In this document: piece by piece, positions 1 through 7,334 of the stretch
Layout: each line of letters opens with the position of its first letter
Numbering within the stretch: the first letter of the stretch is position 1
Assembly: GCA_002789635.1 (NCBI GenBank)
Contig: PFTQ01000037.1
Coordinates: forward strand, 1-31,160
DNA length: 31,160 bases
DNA from: Candidatus Aenigmarchaeota archaeon CG_4_9_14_3_um_filter_37_18
GTDB taxonomy: Archaea; Aenigmatarchaeota; Aenigmatarchaeia; CG10238-14
Direction: 5' to 3'
Notes under the pieces: model-generated
Seen by the model: the letters and a program-made list of their open reading frames with translations, nothing else
The model's database searches: none
What the model was told of the DNA's origin: nothing
Position numbers and translations under genes: made by a program

Positions 1-879
1 GTCTGTGTTCAAGTAGTATTGCCAGCTGCCGTCGCATTTCCATGCTGGAGTGCATTGTGGTTTAATTATACACTGCCCTCCAGAACATCCATTAGGGCAT
101 TCTTCTTGTTTTACCTTTTGAGTTGCAGAAGAGCATGAACTTCCAGAACATCCTCTGTCAACATAATCCTTGTAAACGTCATTGTCATAGCAATAATTGC
201 TTCCTGTGTAACCGCTGTCTCCGCATTCTTCTTTCTTTTCTTGTTTTTGGCTGCAAGAATCATACCAGTAGACATCATTGTCATAGCATTGGTAGCTAGA
301 ATGGGATTGGCATGATGGGGGATTAACAGTTAAATAAGCATAATCTTCGCATTTGGATCCTGTTCCACGAGTAGATGTCGAATGAAGAGTATATGATCCC
401 TGATAAGGCGGTTTAAACCAGCATTGAATATCGCAATTTTTCACAAAGCCATTCGGCCCTGTTATTTGAAGTTTGACATCATTCCATGGAGGCGGTGATG
501 GCGGCTCAGCATCCATATTATGAACGCCAACCGCCTTGACATCCTCCCCAAAATCTACAGTTAAGTATTGCTCCAATCTTGGGTGTGCATTAGTATGAAA
601 TCTCGCTTGGGTTGAATCAAAAGGGCATTGCGATCCGCTTCCCCCTGATCCCCCGCCACACCAAGAATCATCAACTGAAGACGATGAGAAATGACAATTT
701 GTTCCAAAAACTCCTTCGCATGGAGAGCTGCAACTATCCCATTCATGGTCGATATAAGCCTGCCCCCATTCGCAAATGCATTTGCATTGCAGACAGGTTT
801 TAGCTTCAGCAGAACCCAGAATAAACATTAGACCAAATAAAACACCAATCAAAATCAAGCTTAATTTTCTGTTGGCCAT
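1..879 (-). CDS. Secreted Cys-rich repeat protein, 3' end outside window
   Basis: The frame is open from the ATG at 879 to the left edge (293 codons), so the C-terminus is missing. Residues 1-26 form a signal peptide: a short basic start, a long hydrophobic core and a cut near AEA. The mature part is rich in Cys and Trp. It carries at least two copies of a CYDNDVY-type module (near residues 209 and 238), each followed by KQE-EC and GCSGG-C motifs, which look like small disulfide-bonded domains. A GGTGG ribosome binding site lies just upstream, with a TATA box at 927-935. Similar Cys-rich modules occur in surface proteins of uncultivated archaea (family knowledge). The function is unknown; cell-surface or adhesive is inference. 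Confidence 0.85.
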   Translation of the reverse strand, partial: MANRKLSLILIGVLFGLMFILGSAEAKTCLQCKCICEWGQAYIDHEWDSCSSPCEGVFGTNCHFSSSSVDDSWCGGGSGGSGSQCPFDSTQARFHTNAHPRLEQYLTVDFGEDVKAVGVHNMDAEPPSPPPWNDVKLQITGPNGFVKNCDIQCWFKPPYQGSYTLHSTSTRGTGSKCEDYAYLTVNPPSCQSHSSYQCYDNDVYWYDSCSQKQEKKEECGDSGYTGSNYCYDNDVYKDYVDRGCSGSSCSSATQKVKQEECPNGCSGGQCIIKPQCTPAWKCDGSWQYYLNTD

Positions 880-926
880 TAATCCACCATTATATTTTTA
901 CTATTTAACAGTAATTAAAACATAAA

Positions 927-935
927 GTATTTAAG
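927..935 (-). promoter_or_regulatory. TATA box of the Cys-rich secreted protein
   Basis: On the minus strand this reads CTTAAATAC, preceded by an A-rich BRE-like run. It lies about 48 nt upstream of the ATG at 879, the right spacing for an archaeal promoter with a short leader. Confidence 0.6.
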
Positions 936-1023
936 TTTTTCTATTTCTTAGTATATAGTTACAACACAATATTCTCAATTTAACCTAATAATATCCCTAA
1001 AATATAATTATATAAGTGAATTC

Positions 1024-1335
1024 ATGCAGAGAAAAAAATTCAAAAAACCAGATTGGCAACTGGAAATAGCCAGGGAAAGAATAGAAATACTCTTCAATCT
1101 TGCAAAGAAGGGGTTGGAAAAACACCCGAAAAGGTCTAGAAGATATGTGGAATTAGCAAGAAAAATAAGCCTAAGATATAATATCAGGCTCCCAAAAGAA
1201 GTAAAAAGGGGCTTCTGCAGAAAATGCAGTATATTATATATAAGGGAAAACTGCGAAGAGATTGATTCAAAACTGCCAAACATTAAAATGATTAAATGTT
1301 TAAATTGTGGAGAAATAAAGAAAATACCTAAATAG
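1024..1335 (+). CDS. rnp4: Ribonuclease P protein component 4 (Rpp21/Rpr2 family)
   Basis: A 103-residue protein subunit of archaeal RNase P, which removes 5' leaders from pre-tRNA and pairs with Rpp29 on the specificity domain. The N-terminus has two basic helices (residues 1-60) with an AxER--LF---A pattern. Two zinc-binding CxxC knuckles follow (FCRKC near residue 65 and CLNCG near residue 94), as in the family. Length matches. The start ATG sits about 10 nt after an AT-rich TATA-like stretch, so the transcript may be nearly leaderless. It is followed by eS19, PDCD5 and eL43, a translation-related neighbourhood. Confidence 0.93.
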   Translation: MQRKKFKKPDWQLEIARERIEILFNLAKKGLEKHPKRSRRYVELARKISLRYNIRLPKEVKRGFCRKCSILYIRENCEEIDSKLPNIKMIKCLNCGEIKKIPK

Positions 1336-1392
1336 ACAAAAGAGAAAAAAGAATATAAGCATAATATACTAACATTTCAAAGTTGTGATTGC

Positions 1393-1812
1393 ATGATTAA
1401 GGATGTCGACTCAAGCAAATTCATAGAGCTTGCAAAGGAAGAGCTCAAAAAAATGAAAGAATTAACCCCCCCTGAATGGTCTGAATTTGCAAAAACAGGC
1501 CAGCATAATAAATTTCCACCGCAGCAAAGCGACTGGTGGCATGCAAGAGCTGCTTCAATAATTAGAAAAATCTACTCAAACCAGCCTTTAGGTGTGTCTA
1601 GGCTCAAAACATACTATGGAGGGAAAAAAGAGAGAGGCCACAAGCCAGAGAGGTTCAGAAAAGCTGGCGGATCTCATATAAGAAAAATTCTTCAGCAGCT
1701 TGAAGCTGCCAATTTAGTGAAGACAAAAAAAGAAGGGTTGAAAAGAGGCCGATCTTTAACGGAGGAAGGTGTTAAATTTGTCGGAAAAATAGTTTCCGAG
1801 GCTAAAAAATGA
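1393..1812 (+). CDS. rps19e: Small ribosomal subunit protein eS19
   Basis: 139 residues, matching archaeal S19e length. Signature stretches are the DWWHARAASI motif near residue 47, a Tyr-Gly-Gly loop and the C-terminal winged-helix portion with HIRKILQQLE and a GRSLTEEG turn. The protein assembles in the 30S head and is needed for 18S/16S-type rRNA maturation (family knowledge). Its stop overlaps the ATG of the PDCD5 gene by 4 nt (ATGA), implying translational coupling. Confidence 0.97.
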   Translation: MIKDVDSSKFIELAKEELKKMKELTPPEWSEFAKTGQHNKFPPQQSDWWHARAASIIRKIYSNQPLGVSRLKTYYGGKKERGHKPERFRKAGGSHIRKILQQLEAANLVKTKKEGLKRGRSLTEEGVKFVGKIVSEAKK

Positions 1813-2075
1813 ATGAAATAAACCCTGGAGATATCCAAAAAATGCAGGAATTTGAGGTAATGAAAAAAAATCTGATAAGAAAATTAATGACAAAAGACGC
1901 TGTTGAAAGGATGGGAAGAATAAGGCTTGTAAAACCAGAGCTTGCTGAACAATTAGAATTATATTTAATACAACTATACCAATCAGGTGAAATAAAAGGC
2001 ATGATAGATGACAAACAATTAAGGGGTTTGTTAGATGTGTTAACTGCAAAAAAACAATTTAAAATAAGAAGATGA
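1809..2075 (+). CDS. PDCD5-family DNA-binding protein
   Basis: 88 residues, shorter than typical archaeal PDCD5 (about 110) but with the diagnostic core: a middle LT-DA-ERM-RI-LVKPE-A run (residues 28-48) followed by Q-Y--G-I and a D--L--LL----KK motif at the C-terminus. Archaeal members form a three-helix bundle that binds DNA weakly; eukaryotic PDCD5 binds the TRiC chaperonin. The cellular role in archaea is unsettled. It overlaps eS19 by 4 nt and is 4 nt from eL43, so it is co-transcribed with ribosomal genes, a conserved archaeal context. Confidence 0.93.
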   Translation: MNEINPGDIQKMQEFEVMKKNLIRKLMTKDAVERMGRIRLVKPELAEQLELYLIQLYQSGEIKGMIDDKQLRGLLDVLTAKKQFKIRR

Positions 2076-2079
2076 TTAT

Positions 2080-2313
2080 ATGGGAAGAACAAAAAAAGTT
2101 GGAACAACAGGTAGGTTCGGGGTAAGATACGGCTTAAGGTCCAAAGTAACATTGAGAAAAATAGAAAAAGAACAAAAACAAAAATATCAATGCCCATCAT
2201 GCAAAAAGATGAAATTGAAAAGAGTTGCAGCTGGTATATGGAAATGCAAAGGCTGTAAAGCGAAGATGACCGGCGGTGCATACGTTCCAAGATCTGAAAG
2301 AGTTGATAAGTAA
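2080..2313 (+). CDS. rpl37ae: Large ribosomal subunit protein eL43 (L37Ae)
   Basis: 77 residues. It starts with the family's MGRTKKVG--GRFG-RYG-- segment and carries a C4 zinc ribbon (CPSCKK near residue 38 and CKGCKAK near residue 56), then the G-AY-P terminus. It sits on the 50S surface near the E site (family knowledge). The stop codon abuts the next ATG at 2314, so eL43 and Rpo12 are translationally linked, a conserved archaeal gene pair. Confidence 0.97.
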   Translation: MGRTKKVGTTGRFGVRYGLRSKVTLRKIEKEQKQKYQCPSCKKMKLKRVAAGIWKCKGCKAKMTGGAYVPRSERVDK

Positions 2314-2445
2314 ATGGCGTTCAAATGTTTGAAGTGCGGGAAAGAAACCGAAAAAATTATTGACAGGGTTAGATGCCCATACTGTGGCTATCGTATCTTT
2401 TCTAAGAAGAGGTCGAAAGTAATCAAAAAAGTTCAAGCCAGGTAA
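2314..2445 (+). CDS. rpoP: DNA-directed RNA polymerase subunit Rpo12 (P)
   Basis: A short gene of 43 residues directly after eL43. It has one zinc ribbon with CLKCG at residues 5-9 and CPYCGYR at 21-27, then a basic tail, the classic RPB12/RPABC4 arrangement. The family is normally 44-50 residues. Rpo12 bridges Rpo3 and Rpo2 in archaeal RNA polymerase assembly (established). The start is fixed by the abutting eL43 stop. A T-rich terminator follows. Confidence 0.93.
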   Translation: MAFKCLKCGKETEKIIDRVRCPYCGYRIFSKKRSKVIKKVQAR

Positions 2446-2460
2446 TTTTTCTGATTTTTT
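2446..2460 (+). terminator. T-tract terminator after rpo12
   Basis: Two runs of five and six T separated by CTGA directly follow the rpo12 stop. Oligo-T on the coding strand is the usual archaeal intrinsic termination signal. A new promoter follows at about 2494. Confidence 0.5.
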
Positions 2461-2493
2461 ATTAGGCTATTCGAATAAATACTCAAAACTTAA

Positions 2494-2504
2494 TTTATTT
2501 AAAA
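2494..2504 (+). promoter_or_regulatory. TATA box of the prefoldin beta gene
   Basis: TTTATTTAAAA lies about 30 nt upstream of the GAGAGGGATAAC leader and the ATG at 2531. This fits a transcript with a very short 5' leader. Confidence 0.55.
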
Positions 2505-2530
2505 TCTGCAATCAATAAGAGAGGGATAAC

Positions 2531-2860
2531 ATGACTGATTTAAACAATTCTAAACTCATCGAAGAGTTCCAGTTATACCAGCAGCAATACCAAACGATAA
2601 TGATACAGAAAGAGCAGATGAGGATGCAGGAACTAGAAATAGAAAAAACTTTGGAAGAGCTGGAATTGAGCAAAGGAGAAAAAGTTTATAAAATAACAGG
2701 ACCTATAATGATTAAAAAGAATGGGGAAGAAATAAAAAAAGAATTGCAGGAAAAGAAGGAAGACATAGATTTAAGGTTGAAAACTCTTACAAAAGCAGAA
2801 GAAAGGGTCACAAGCAGGCTGAAAGAAATGGAAGCTGATTTAAAAAGGATGGTTAAATGA
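2531..2860 (+). CDS. pfdB: Prefoldin subunit beta
   Basis: 109 residues. Two long coiled-coil helices (residues 1-45 and 75-109) flank a short beta hairpin with the KVYK-GPI-IK signature, the prefoldin beta layout. Four beta and two alpha subunits make the jellyfish-shaped chaperone that captures unfolded proteins and hands them to the thermosome (established). The gene commonly lies near eL43 and rpo12 in archaea. It has its own promoter and a purine-rich GAGAGGGAT ribosome binding site. Confidence 0.95.
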   Translation: MTDLNNSKLIEEFQLYQQQYQTIMIQKEQMRMQELEIEKTLEELELSKGEKVYKITGPIMIKKNGEEIKKELQEKKEDIDLRLKTLTKAEERVTSRLKEMEADLKRMVK

Positions 2861-2878
2861 TTGTAAGAAGGGATTGTT

Positions 2879-3133
2879 ATGACAAAGTTAGAGCCGATAA
2901 TCAAAATACTCAAGGAAGTCGTGGGAGACAGGACAGTTCCAAGAAACATAAGGACAGCGGTAGAGCAGGCAAAGAATGACCTCGAAGATGATAGCAAGGA
3001 TATAGATGTGAAATTAAGCTCTGCAATATCTAACCTTGATGAAATAATAAACGACCCTAACATTCCAATGTATACCAGGACACAGATATGGAATATTGTA
3101 AGCATGCTTGAGTGCGTCAAACAAGAGTCATAA
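2879..3133 (+). CDS. UPF0147 family protein
   Basis: 84 residues, all helical, matching the archaeal UPF0147 family: a V-GD-TVPRNIR segment near residue 15, then a D---K---A---LDEI-NDPN-P-YTRT--W-I-S-LE block. It starts 18 nt after prefoldin beta, so it is in the same transcript, a conserved pairing in archaea. No biochemical function is known for the family. Confidence 0.9.
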   Translation: MTKLEPIIKILKEVVGDRTVPRNIRTAVEQAKNDLEDDSKDIDVKLSSAISNLDEIINDPNIPMYTRTQIWNIVSMLECVKQES

Positions 3134-3135
3134 CC

Positions 3136-3147
3136 TATTTAAATATA
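3136..3147 (+). promoter_or_regulatory. TATA box of sepF
   Basis: TATTTAAATATA is centred about 44 nt upstream of the sepF ATG. The leader then contains a strong GAGGTGA ribosome binding site at 3174-3180. Confidence 0.6.
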
Positions 3148-3184
3148 AGTTATTAAAACAAAAGTAGGATTATGAGGTGAGTTG

Positions 3185-3547
3185 ATGGTTTTGGGTTTAT
3201 TCAAAAAGAATGAAGGGGTTGAAGAGTCGCCGGAAAATTTTATTGAGCTTGACCAAAGTTCTGGAGATATTAAGCAGAGAATCAACGTAAGAATAGAAGA
3301 TCTTCGAGATTACAGGGATATTGAAACTGTTCAAAGGCTTGTAAGGGAAGGCAACATTGTATTTCTTAAAATAAAAACATTGAGGGATAAAAATCTCGGC
3401 GAACTCAAAAGAGCTGTTCAAAAGCTTAGAAAAGGGTCTATTGCAATGAACGGTGATATTGTAGGCGTGGATGACAACTTCCTAGTATTATGCCCGCAGT
3501 TTGCCAGAGTTTTTAGGGAAAGCCCTGAAGAAATGAAAGTTCAGTGA
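3185..3547 (+). CDS. sepF: Archaeal cell division protein SepF
   Basis: 120 residues. An N-terminal amphipathic membrane-targeting helix (MVLGLFKK) is followed by an acidic linker and the SepF fold with RIEDLRDY, a V---V-EGNIVFLKI strand, then a GD-VG-D-NFL-L-P dimerisation strand. In archaea SepF anchors FtsZ to the membrane at the division site (established for Methanobrevibacter and haloarchaea). I chose the ATG at 3185 because GAGGTGA ends 4 nt upstream; a TTG at 3182 is also possible. FtsZ is not in this window. Confidence 0.92.
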   Translation: MVLGLFKKNEGVEESPENFIELDQSSGDIKQRINVRIEDLRDYRDIETVQRLVREGNIVFLKIKTLRDKNLGELKRAVQKLRKGSIAMNGDIVGVDDNFLVLCPQFARVFRESPEEMKVQ

Positions 3548-3578
3548 TACTTTTAACTTTTCTTGAACATTGTTTATT

Positions 3579-4196
3579 ATGAAGCCTGTAGTAGCTTTAA
3601 TATCTGGCGGGATTGATTCCCCTGTTGCTGCTTATACGGTTGGCAGGCTAGGCTATAGAATAATTCCTGTCCACTTTGTTAATGCTCCCTTCTCAAGTGA
3701 AGGCGACAAGGAAAAAGTTTTGAAGATCGTAGAGAAGCTCAGGGAACATGTGGAAATAGATGATGTTGTTTTTGTGCCCCATGGCCATAACTTGTTAGAG
3801 TTCTCGAAAAAATGCGAAAGGCGGTTTGCTTGTGTTTTATGCAAGAGGATGATGTTCAGGATTGCTGAGAGGCTATCACAAAAACTGGGGGCGGAAGCTA
3901 TAGTTACTGGTGAGTTCTTAGGATCGAAAGCGTCCCAGACCCTTAGGAATTTGGAAGTTATTTCTCAAACCGTGAATATTCCTGTTATCAGGCCTCTTCT
4001 CGGGATGGACAAAGAAGAAATTCAAATCATCGGAAGAAAGATAGGGACTTTTAATCGTGGTATAGGCCAAGCCGGCTGCTGTTCTATTACCCCTTATAAG
4101 CCCAGCACTAAAGCTAGATTGGAAAAGATTCTTGAGGAAGAAGGGAAAGTAGATGTTGAAGGTTTGGTTGAAAAAAGTATTTTTTCTGTAGTATGA
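3579..4196 (+). CDS. ThiI-type PP-loop sulfurtransferase without THUMP domain
   Basis: 205 residues. The PP-loop ATP-binding motif SGGIDS is at residues 9-14, and the ThiI block VTGEFLGSKASQTLRNL follows near 110. A CVLC pair lies at 85-88, and GCC with YKPSTKA at 167-179. In methanogen ThiI, Cys pairs in the PP-loop domain carry the sulfur used to make 4-thiouridine at position 8 of tRNA. Normal ThiI begins with about 165 residues of ferredoxin-like and THUMP domains that bind tRNA; none is present here, so the protein either works with a separate RNA-binding partner or has another substrate. ATG 3579 fits best; a TTG lies at 3570. Confidence 0.85.
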   Translation: MKPVVALISGGIDSPVAAYTVGRLGYRIIPVHFVNAPFSSEGDKEKVLKIVEKLREHVEIDDVVFVPHGHNLLEFSKKCERRFACVLCKRMMFRIAERLSQKLGAEAIVTGEFLGSKASQTLRNLEVISQTVNIPVIRPLLGMDKEEIQIIGRKIGTFNRGIGQAGCCSITPYKPSTKARLEKILEEEGKVDVEGLVEKSIFSVV

Positions 4197-4385
4197 TTAA
4201 AGAATATGAGTTGCAAGGTGTTAAAGTGATTAACGAATGTGCACCTTCCATCTCCGCAAACCTTATTATCAACCTATTTAAATGCAGACCACTCAATATT
4301 TACTCAGGCTTCGCTAGTCCTACGCTCGAGAAGAAACTTTAATAAGCTTTACTAGATAATACAATGTAGTCAATTTGGTGAAAGA

Positions 4386-4772
4386 ATGAGGCACGACACT
4401 TTAGCAGATGTGATGATAATAATCAAGAACGCAGAAAGGGTAGGCAAGTCAGAATGCATTACACCGGCTTCTAAGCTTATAAGAGAAGTCCTGAAAGTCA
4501 TGCAAAAGAAAAAATATATCGGTGTGTTTGAGTTTATAGACGACGGAAAGTCAGGCAATTTCAGGATAGAATTGAAAAACCGCATAAACAAATGCAATGC
4601 AATCAAGCCTAGATACTTTGTCAAATATGATGGATTCGAAAGCTTCGAGAAAAGATTCCTTCCTGCATACAATTTTGGGACACTGATAATTACGACAACA
4701 AAAGGTGTAATGACCCATGAAGAAGCAAAAAAGAGCCATTTAGGAGGAAGGCTGTTGGCTTTCGTGTTTTAA
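4386..4772 (+). CDS. rps8: Small ribosomal subunit protein uS8
   Basis: 128 residues, normal for archaea. It begins with the D-LAD---II-NAE--G motif and ends with the GG-LLA-VF C-terminus; the T-KG-MTHEEA segment near residue 105 binds the central domain of 16S rRNA. It is the first gene of the spc-type cluster here. The genes that normally precede it (uL14, uL24, eS4, uL5, uS14) are absent, so the ancestral operon is split. A GGTGAAAG ribosome binding site precedes the ATG. Confidence 0.97.
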   Translation: MRHDTLADVMIIIKNAERVGKSECITPASKLIREVLKVMQKKKYIGVFEFIDDGKSGNFRIELKNRINKCNAIKPRYFVKYDGFESFEKRFLPAYNFGTLIITTTKGVMTHEEAKKSHLGGRLLAFVF

Positions 4773-4781
4773 GTGATCAGC

Positions 4782-5309
4782 ATGCAGAAAGAATTTGAAA
4801 TCCCAGAAGGCGTGGATGTCAGGATAGAAGGGAAAACAATAGAGGTTTCTGGGGAAAAAGGCAGCCTCAAGAGGAAGTTTAATCATTTTTATAATATAAA
4901 AGTTGAAAAAAAAGATAATAGGCTTATGATTTCATCAGACAATGACAGGAGAAAAGTTAAAGCTATGGTCGGGACAATTGCTGCCCATGCCAGAAACATG
5001 GTCAAAGGTGTGACAAAAGGATATACTTACAAGATGAAAATCGTTTATTCTCACTTCCCAATAACTGTCAAGGTTGAGGGGAATAAGATACTCGTCGGCA
5101 ATTTTATTGGCGAAAAAATTCCAAGGGTTGCAAGGATAATTGGGGATGCTAAGGTTGAAGTGAAAGGCCAAGACATCATAATAACTGGATTAAACAAGGA
5201 AGACGTCGGACAGACTATGAGCAGTATTGAGCAGATATGCAGGATAACCAAATTTGACAGGAGAATATTCCAGGATGGAGTGTATTTCACAGGTGAAGAC
5301 GATGGTTAA
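4782..5309 (+). CDS. rpl6: Large ribosomal subunit protein uL6
   Basis: 175 residues with the two-repeat alpha/beta fold of uL6: an IEGK-IEVSG-KG-L-R-F opening and the C-terminal D-RIF-DG-YF motif that contacts helix 97 of 23S rRNA. The GTG at 4773 right after the uS8 stop belongs to a GTGATC ribosome binding site, so the ATG at 4782 is the likelier start. The 3' end overlaps eL32 by 8 nt. Confidence 0.97.
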   Translation: MQKEFEIPEGVDVRIEGKTIEVSGEKGSLKRKFNHFYNIKVEKKDNRLMISSDNDRRKVKAMVGTIAAHARNMVKGVTKGYTYKMKIVYSHFPITVKVEGNKILVGNFIGEKIPRVARIIGDAKVEVKGQDIIITGLNKEDVGQTMSSIEQICRITKFDRRIFQDGVYFTGEDDG

Positions 5310-5643
5310 CCCCAAAAAAAAGCCGAAATTCCTGAAACAGGGAATAACCTATCTCAAAAGGATAAGAGTTAGATGGAGGAAGCCGAGAGGAATAGACAGC
5401 AAGCTCAGAAAGAAAGAAAAATCAAAAGGAAAATCCCCGAATGTAGGGTACAGGGCGCCAAAATCAATGAGAAATCTTCATCCGTCGGGCCTGCAGGAAG
5501 CTTATATTCAAAACATCAAAGACTTGGAAAGGATTGATCCAAAAACACAGGCTGGCAGGCTATCCTCGACAATAGGCAAAAAAAAGAGGGAATTAATAGT
5601 TAAAAAATCTGAGGAAATGAAAATAAAATTATTGAATGCGTGA
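5302..5643 (+). CDS. rpl32e: Large ribosomal subunit protein eL32
   Basis: 113 residues. The family signature RW-KPRGIDSKLR is at about residues 21-33, and a VGYRAPK---HPSG block follows near 50, as in eL32. The ATG at 5302 is preceded by AGGTGA at 5291-5296. A longer in-frame reading from 5254 would sit inside uL6 and lacks a ribosome binding site. Overlapping ends with uL6 and eL19 show tight coupling. Confidence 0.97.
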   Translation: MVNPKKKPKFLKQGITYLKRIRVRWRKPRGIDSKLRKKEKSKGKSPNVGYRAPKSMRNLHPSGLQEAYIQNIKDLERIDPKTQAGRLSSTIGKKKRELIVKKSEEMKIKLLNA

Positions 5644-5648
5644 TGATT

Positions 5649-6086
5649 ATGGGCGGATTGAGTCAGCAGAAAAGGCTTGCATCGTCTCTTCTTAAAGTAG
5701 GGCATTCTAGAGTATGGATAGATCCAAGCCACCTTGAAGATATTAAAAATGCGATAACAAGGGCTGATATCAGGAAGATGATCAATCACGGGTATATAAA
5801 AGCGAAAAATGAGAAGATAAAAAGACCGAAAACAGGGAAAAAGAGGGGACAAGGCCCTGGAAGCAGAAAGGGGGCTAGGGGGGCTAGGACGCCAAGCAAA
5901 GAAAAATGGATGAATACTGTAAGGCCATTAAGAAAGATGCTGAAAGAATTGAAAGACCAAAATAAGATTGACGTTAAGATGCATAGAAAATTATATTTAC
6001 AGATCAAGAGCGGAGCTTTCAGAAGCAGAAGCCACTTGAAATTATACTTGAAGCAGAGGGGGGTAATAAGTGAAGACAGGGCCTAG
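5649..6086 (+). CDS. rpl19e: Large ribosomal subunit protein eL19
   Basis: 145 residues. Signature features are Q-RLA---LKVG-SRVWIDP at the N-terminus, a basic middle with GKKRG-GSRKG-R-AR, and the long C-terminal helix with LYLQIKSGAFRSRSHL. The GTGATGATT before ATG 5649 resembles a ribosome binding site, so I start there; ATG 5643, overlapping the eL32 stop, is the alternative. eL19 lies at the exit tunnel side of the 50S and forms an intersubunit bridge in eukaryotes. Confidence 0.97.
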   Translation: MGGLSQQKRLASSLLKVGHSRVWIDPSHLEDIKNAITRADIRKMINHGYIKAKNEKIKRPKTGKKRGQGPGSRKGARGARTPSKEKWMNTVRPLRKMLKELKDQNKIDVKMHRKLYLQIKSGAFRSRSHLKLYLKQRGVISEDRA

Positions 6087-6627
6087 ATTCAGGATGCCTT
6101 TCAAAAGAAGGTTTTATAAAAAGACAAACTACAAGAAAAGGCTAGGATTATTGCTATCAGATAAGCCAAGATTAGTGATAAGAAAATCATTGAAGCATAT
6201 CAAAGCCCAAATAATCAAGTATGAGCCCGATGGGGATAAAACTATTGTCTCGGCGGACACAAAGGATTTAGGGAAATTGGGCTGGAAATATTCAACATCT
6301 AACCTGCCAGCAGCCTATTTGACAGGGCTGTTAATTGGGAAAAAATCAAAAAAGAAGAAGATAGATGGCGTTGTTGTGGATTTGGGGATAGAAAGAAATA
6401 TTAAAGGCTCTAAGTTATATGCAGTGGTTAAAGGGGCTATAGATGCTGGATTGGAGATCCCATTTTCAGAAGAAGCCTTCCCATCAGAAGACAGAATAAA
6501 AGGTCTGCATATTGCTAAATTTTCAAAAGAGAAGGGAGAAGCTTATAAAAATCAATTTTCAAAGGTTAAGCCTGATAATATTGCTGAAGATTTTGAAAAA
6601 GTCAAGCAAAAAATAATGAAGGGATAG
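6070..6627 (+). CDS. rpl18: Large ribosomal subunit protein uL18
   Basis: 185 residues, the 5S rRNA-binding protein of the central protuberance. Visible are the R-RR---KTNYKKRL start, the RLVIRKS strand and a C-terminal extension (residues 150-185) with EDFEKVK that is usual in archaea. The start is GTG at 6070, preceded by a GGGGGT ribosome binding site. It overlaps the eL19 end by 17 nt. ATG 6091 is a weaker alternative. Confidence 0.96.
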   Translation: MKTGPRFRMPFKRRFYKKTNYKKRLGLLLSDKPRLVIRKSLKHIKAQIIKYEPDGDKTIVSADTKDLGKLGWKYSTSNLPAAYLTGLLIGKKSKKKKIDGVVVDLGIERNIKGSKLYAVVKGAIDAGLEIPFSEEAFPSEDRIKGLHIAKFSKEKGEAYKNQFSKVKPDNIAEDFEKVKQKIMKG

Positions 6628-6628
6628 T

Positions 6629-7333
6629 ATGAAATTTCAAAAAAATAACAGAGCAGCTGAAAGGAAAAGAGAAGATACTGAACAGGCTTTGTTGGGCTGG
6701 AAGCCGAGGACTGAATTGGGCAGGGATGTGTTCAACGGAAAAATAAAGGATATAAAAGAAATAATTGAAGGGGGAATAAAGATCAAGGAGTCTGAGATTG
6801 TTGATTTTCTGATACCGAGCATCAAGAATGAATTAGTGCTTATTGGTGGAAGGGCTGGAAAGGGCGGCGGGATCGAAAGAACACCTATCCGTGTATCTGC
6901 GAAAATGCACAGGTCTGGAAGAAGATATGGGTATTCTGCTTTTGCAATTGTCGGGAATGAAGACGGGATAATTGGGATAGGAAAAGGAGCCGGAAAGGAA
7001 GGAAGGATAGCGGTTGAAAAAGCTGTGAAACAGGCGAAGCTAAACCTGATAATTGTGAATATGGGGTGCGGCTCATGGGAATGCGAATGCGGAGAAGGCC
7101 ACTCTATTCCTTACAGGACCGAGGGAAAGTCTGGGTCTGTCAAAGTTGTGCTGCTGCCTGCGCCTAAAGGCATAGGGCTGGCTACAAGTGTTGAAAACAG
7201 GAAGCTGCTTGCTCTTGCTGGGGTCAAGGATATCTGGATTAAGACTTTTGGCAATACTAAAACCAGGTATAATCTCACTAAAGCTACGTTTGAAGCGCTG
7301 AAGAATCTTCATAATTTTAAGGGCGGTGAATGA
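6629..7333 (+). CDS. rps5: Small ribosomal subunit protein uS5
   Basis: 234 residues. The N-terminal archaeal extension carries a W-P-TELGR-V motif. The double-stranded-RNA-binding-like domain follows with F-AIVGNEDG-IG-GKGAGKE (near residue 109), and the C-terminal domain ends with PAPKGIGLA---V--LLALAGV-D-W-KTFGNT, essential for decoding fidelity at the mRNA entry site. It starts 2 nt after the uL18 stop. Confidence 0.97.
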   Translation: MKFQKNNRAAERKREDTEQALLGWKPRTELGRDVFNGKIKDIKEIIEGGIKIKESEIVDFLIPSIKNELVLIGGRAGKGGGIERTPIRVSAKMHRSGRRYGYSAFAIVGNEDGIIGIGKGAGKEGRIAVEKAVKQAKLNLIIVNMGCGSWECECGEGHSIPYRTEGKSGSVKVVLLPAPKGIGLATSVENRKLLALAGVKDIWIKTFGNTKTRYNLTKATFEALKNLHNFKGGE

Positions 7334-7334
7334 G

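Noticed and set aside
4193..4342. 49-codon ORF whose ATG overlaps the stop of the ThiI-like gene (ATGA)
   Set aside because: Composition shows no conserved pattern, a TATA-like CCTATTTAAAT lies inside it, and it runs into the leader of uS8. Coupling alone is not enough to call a gene.
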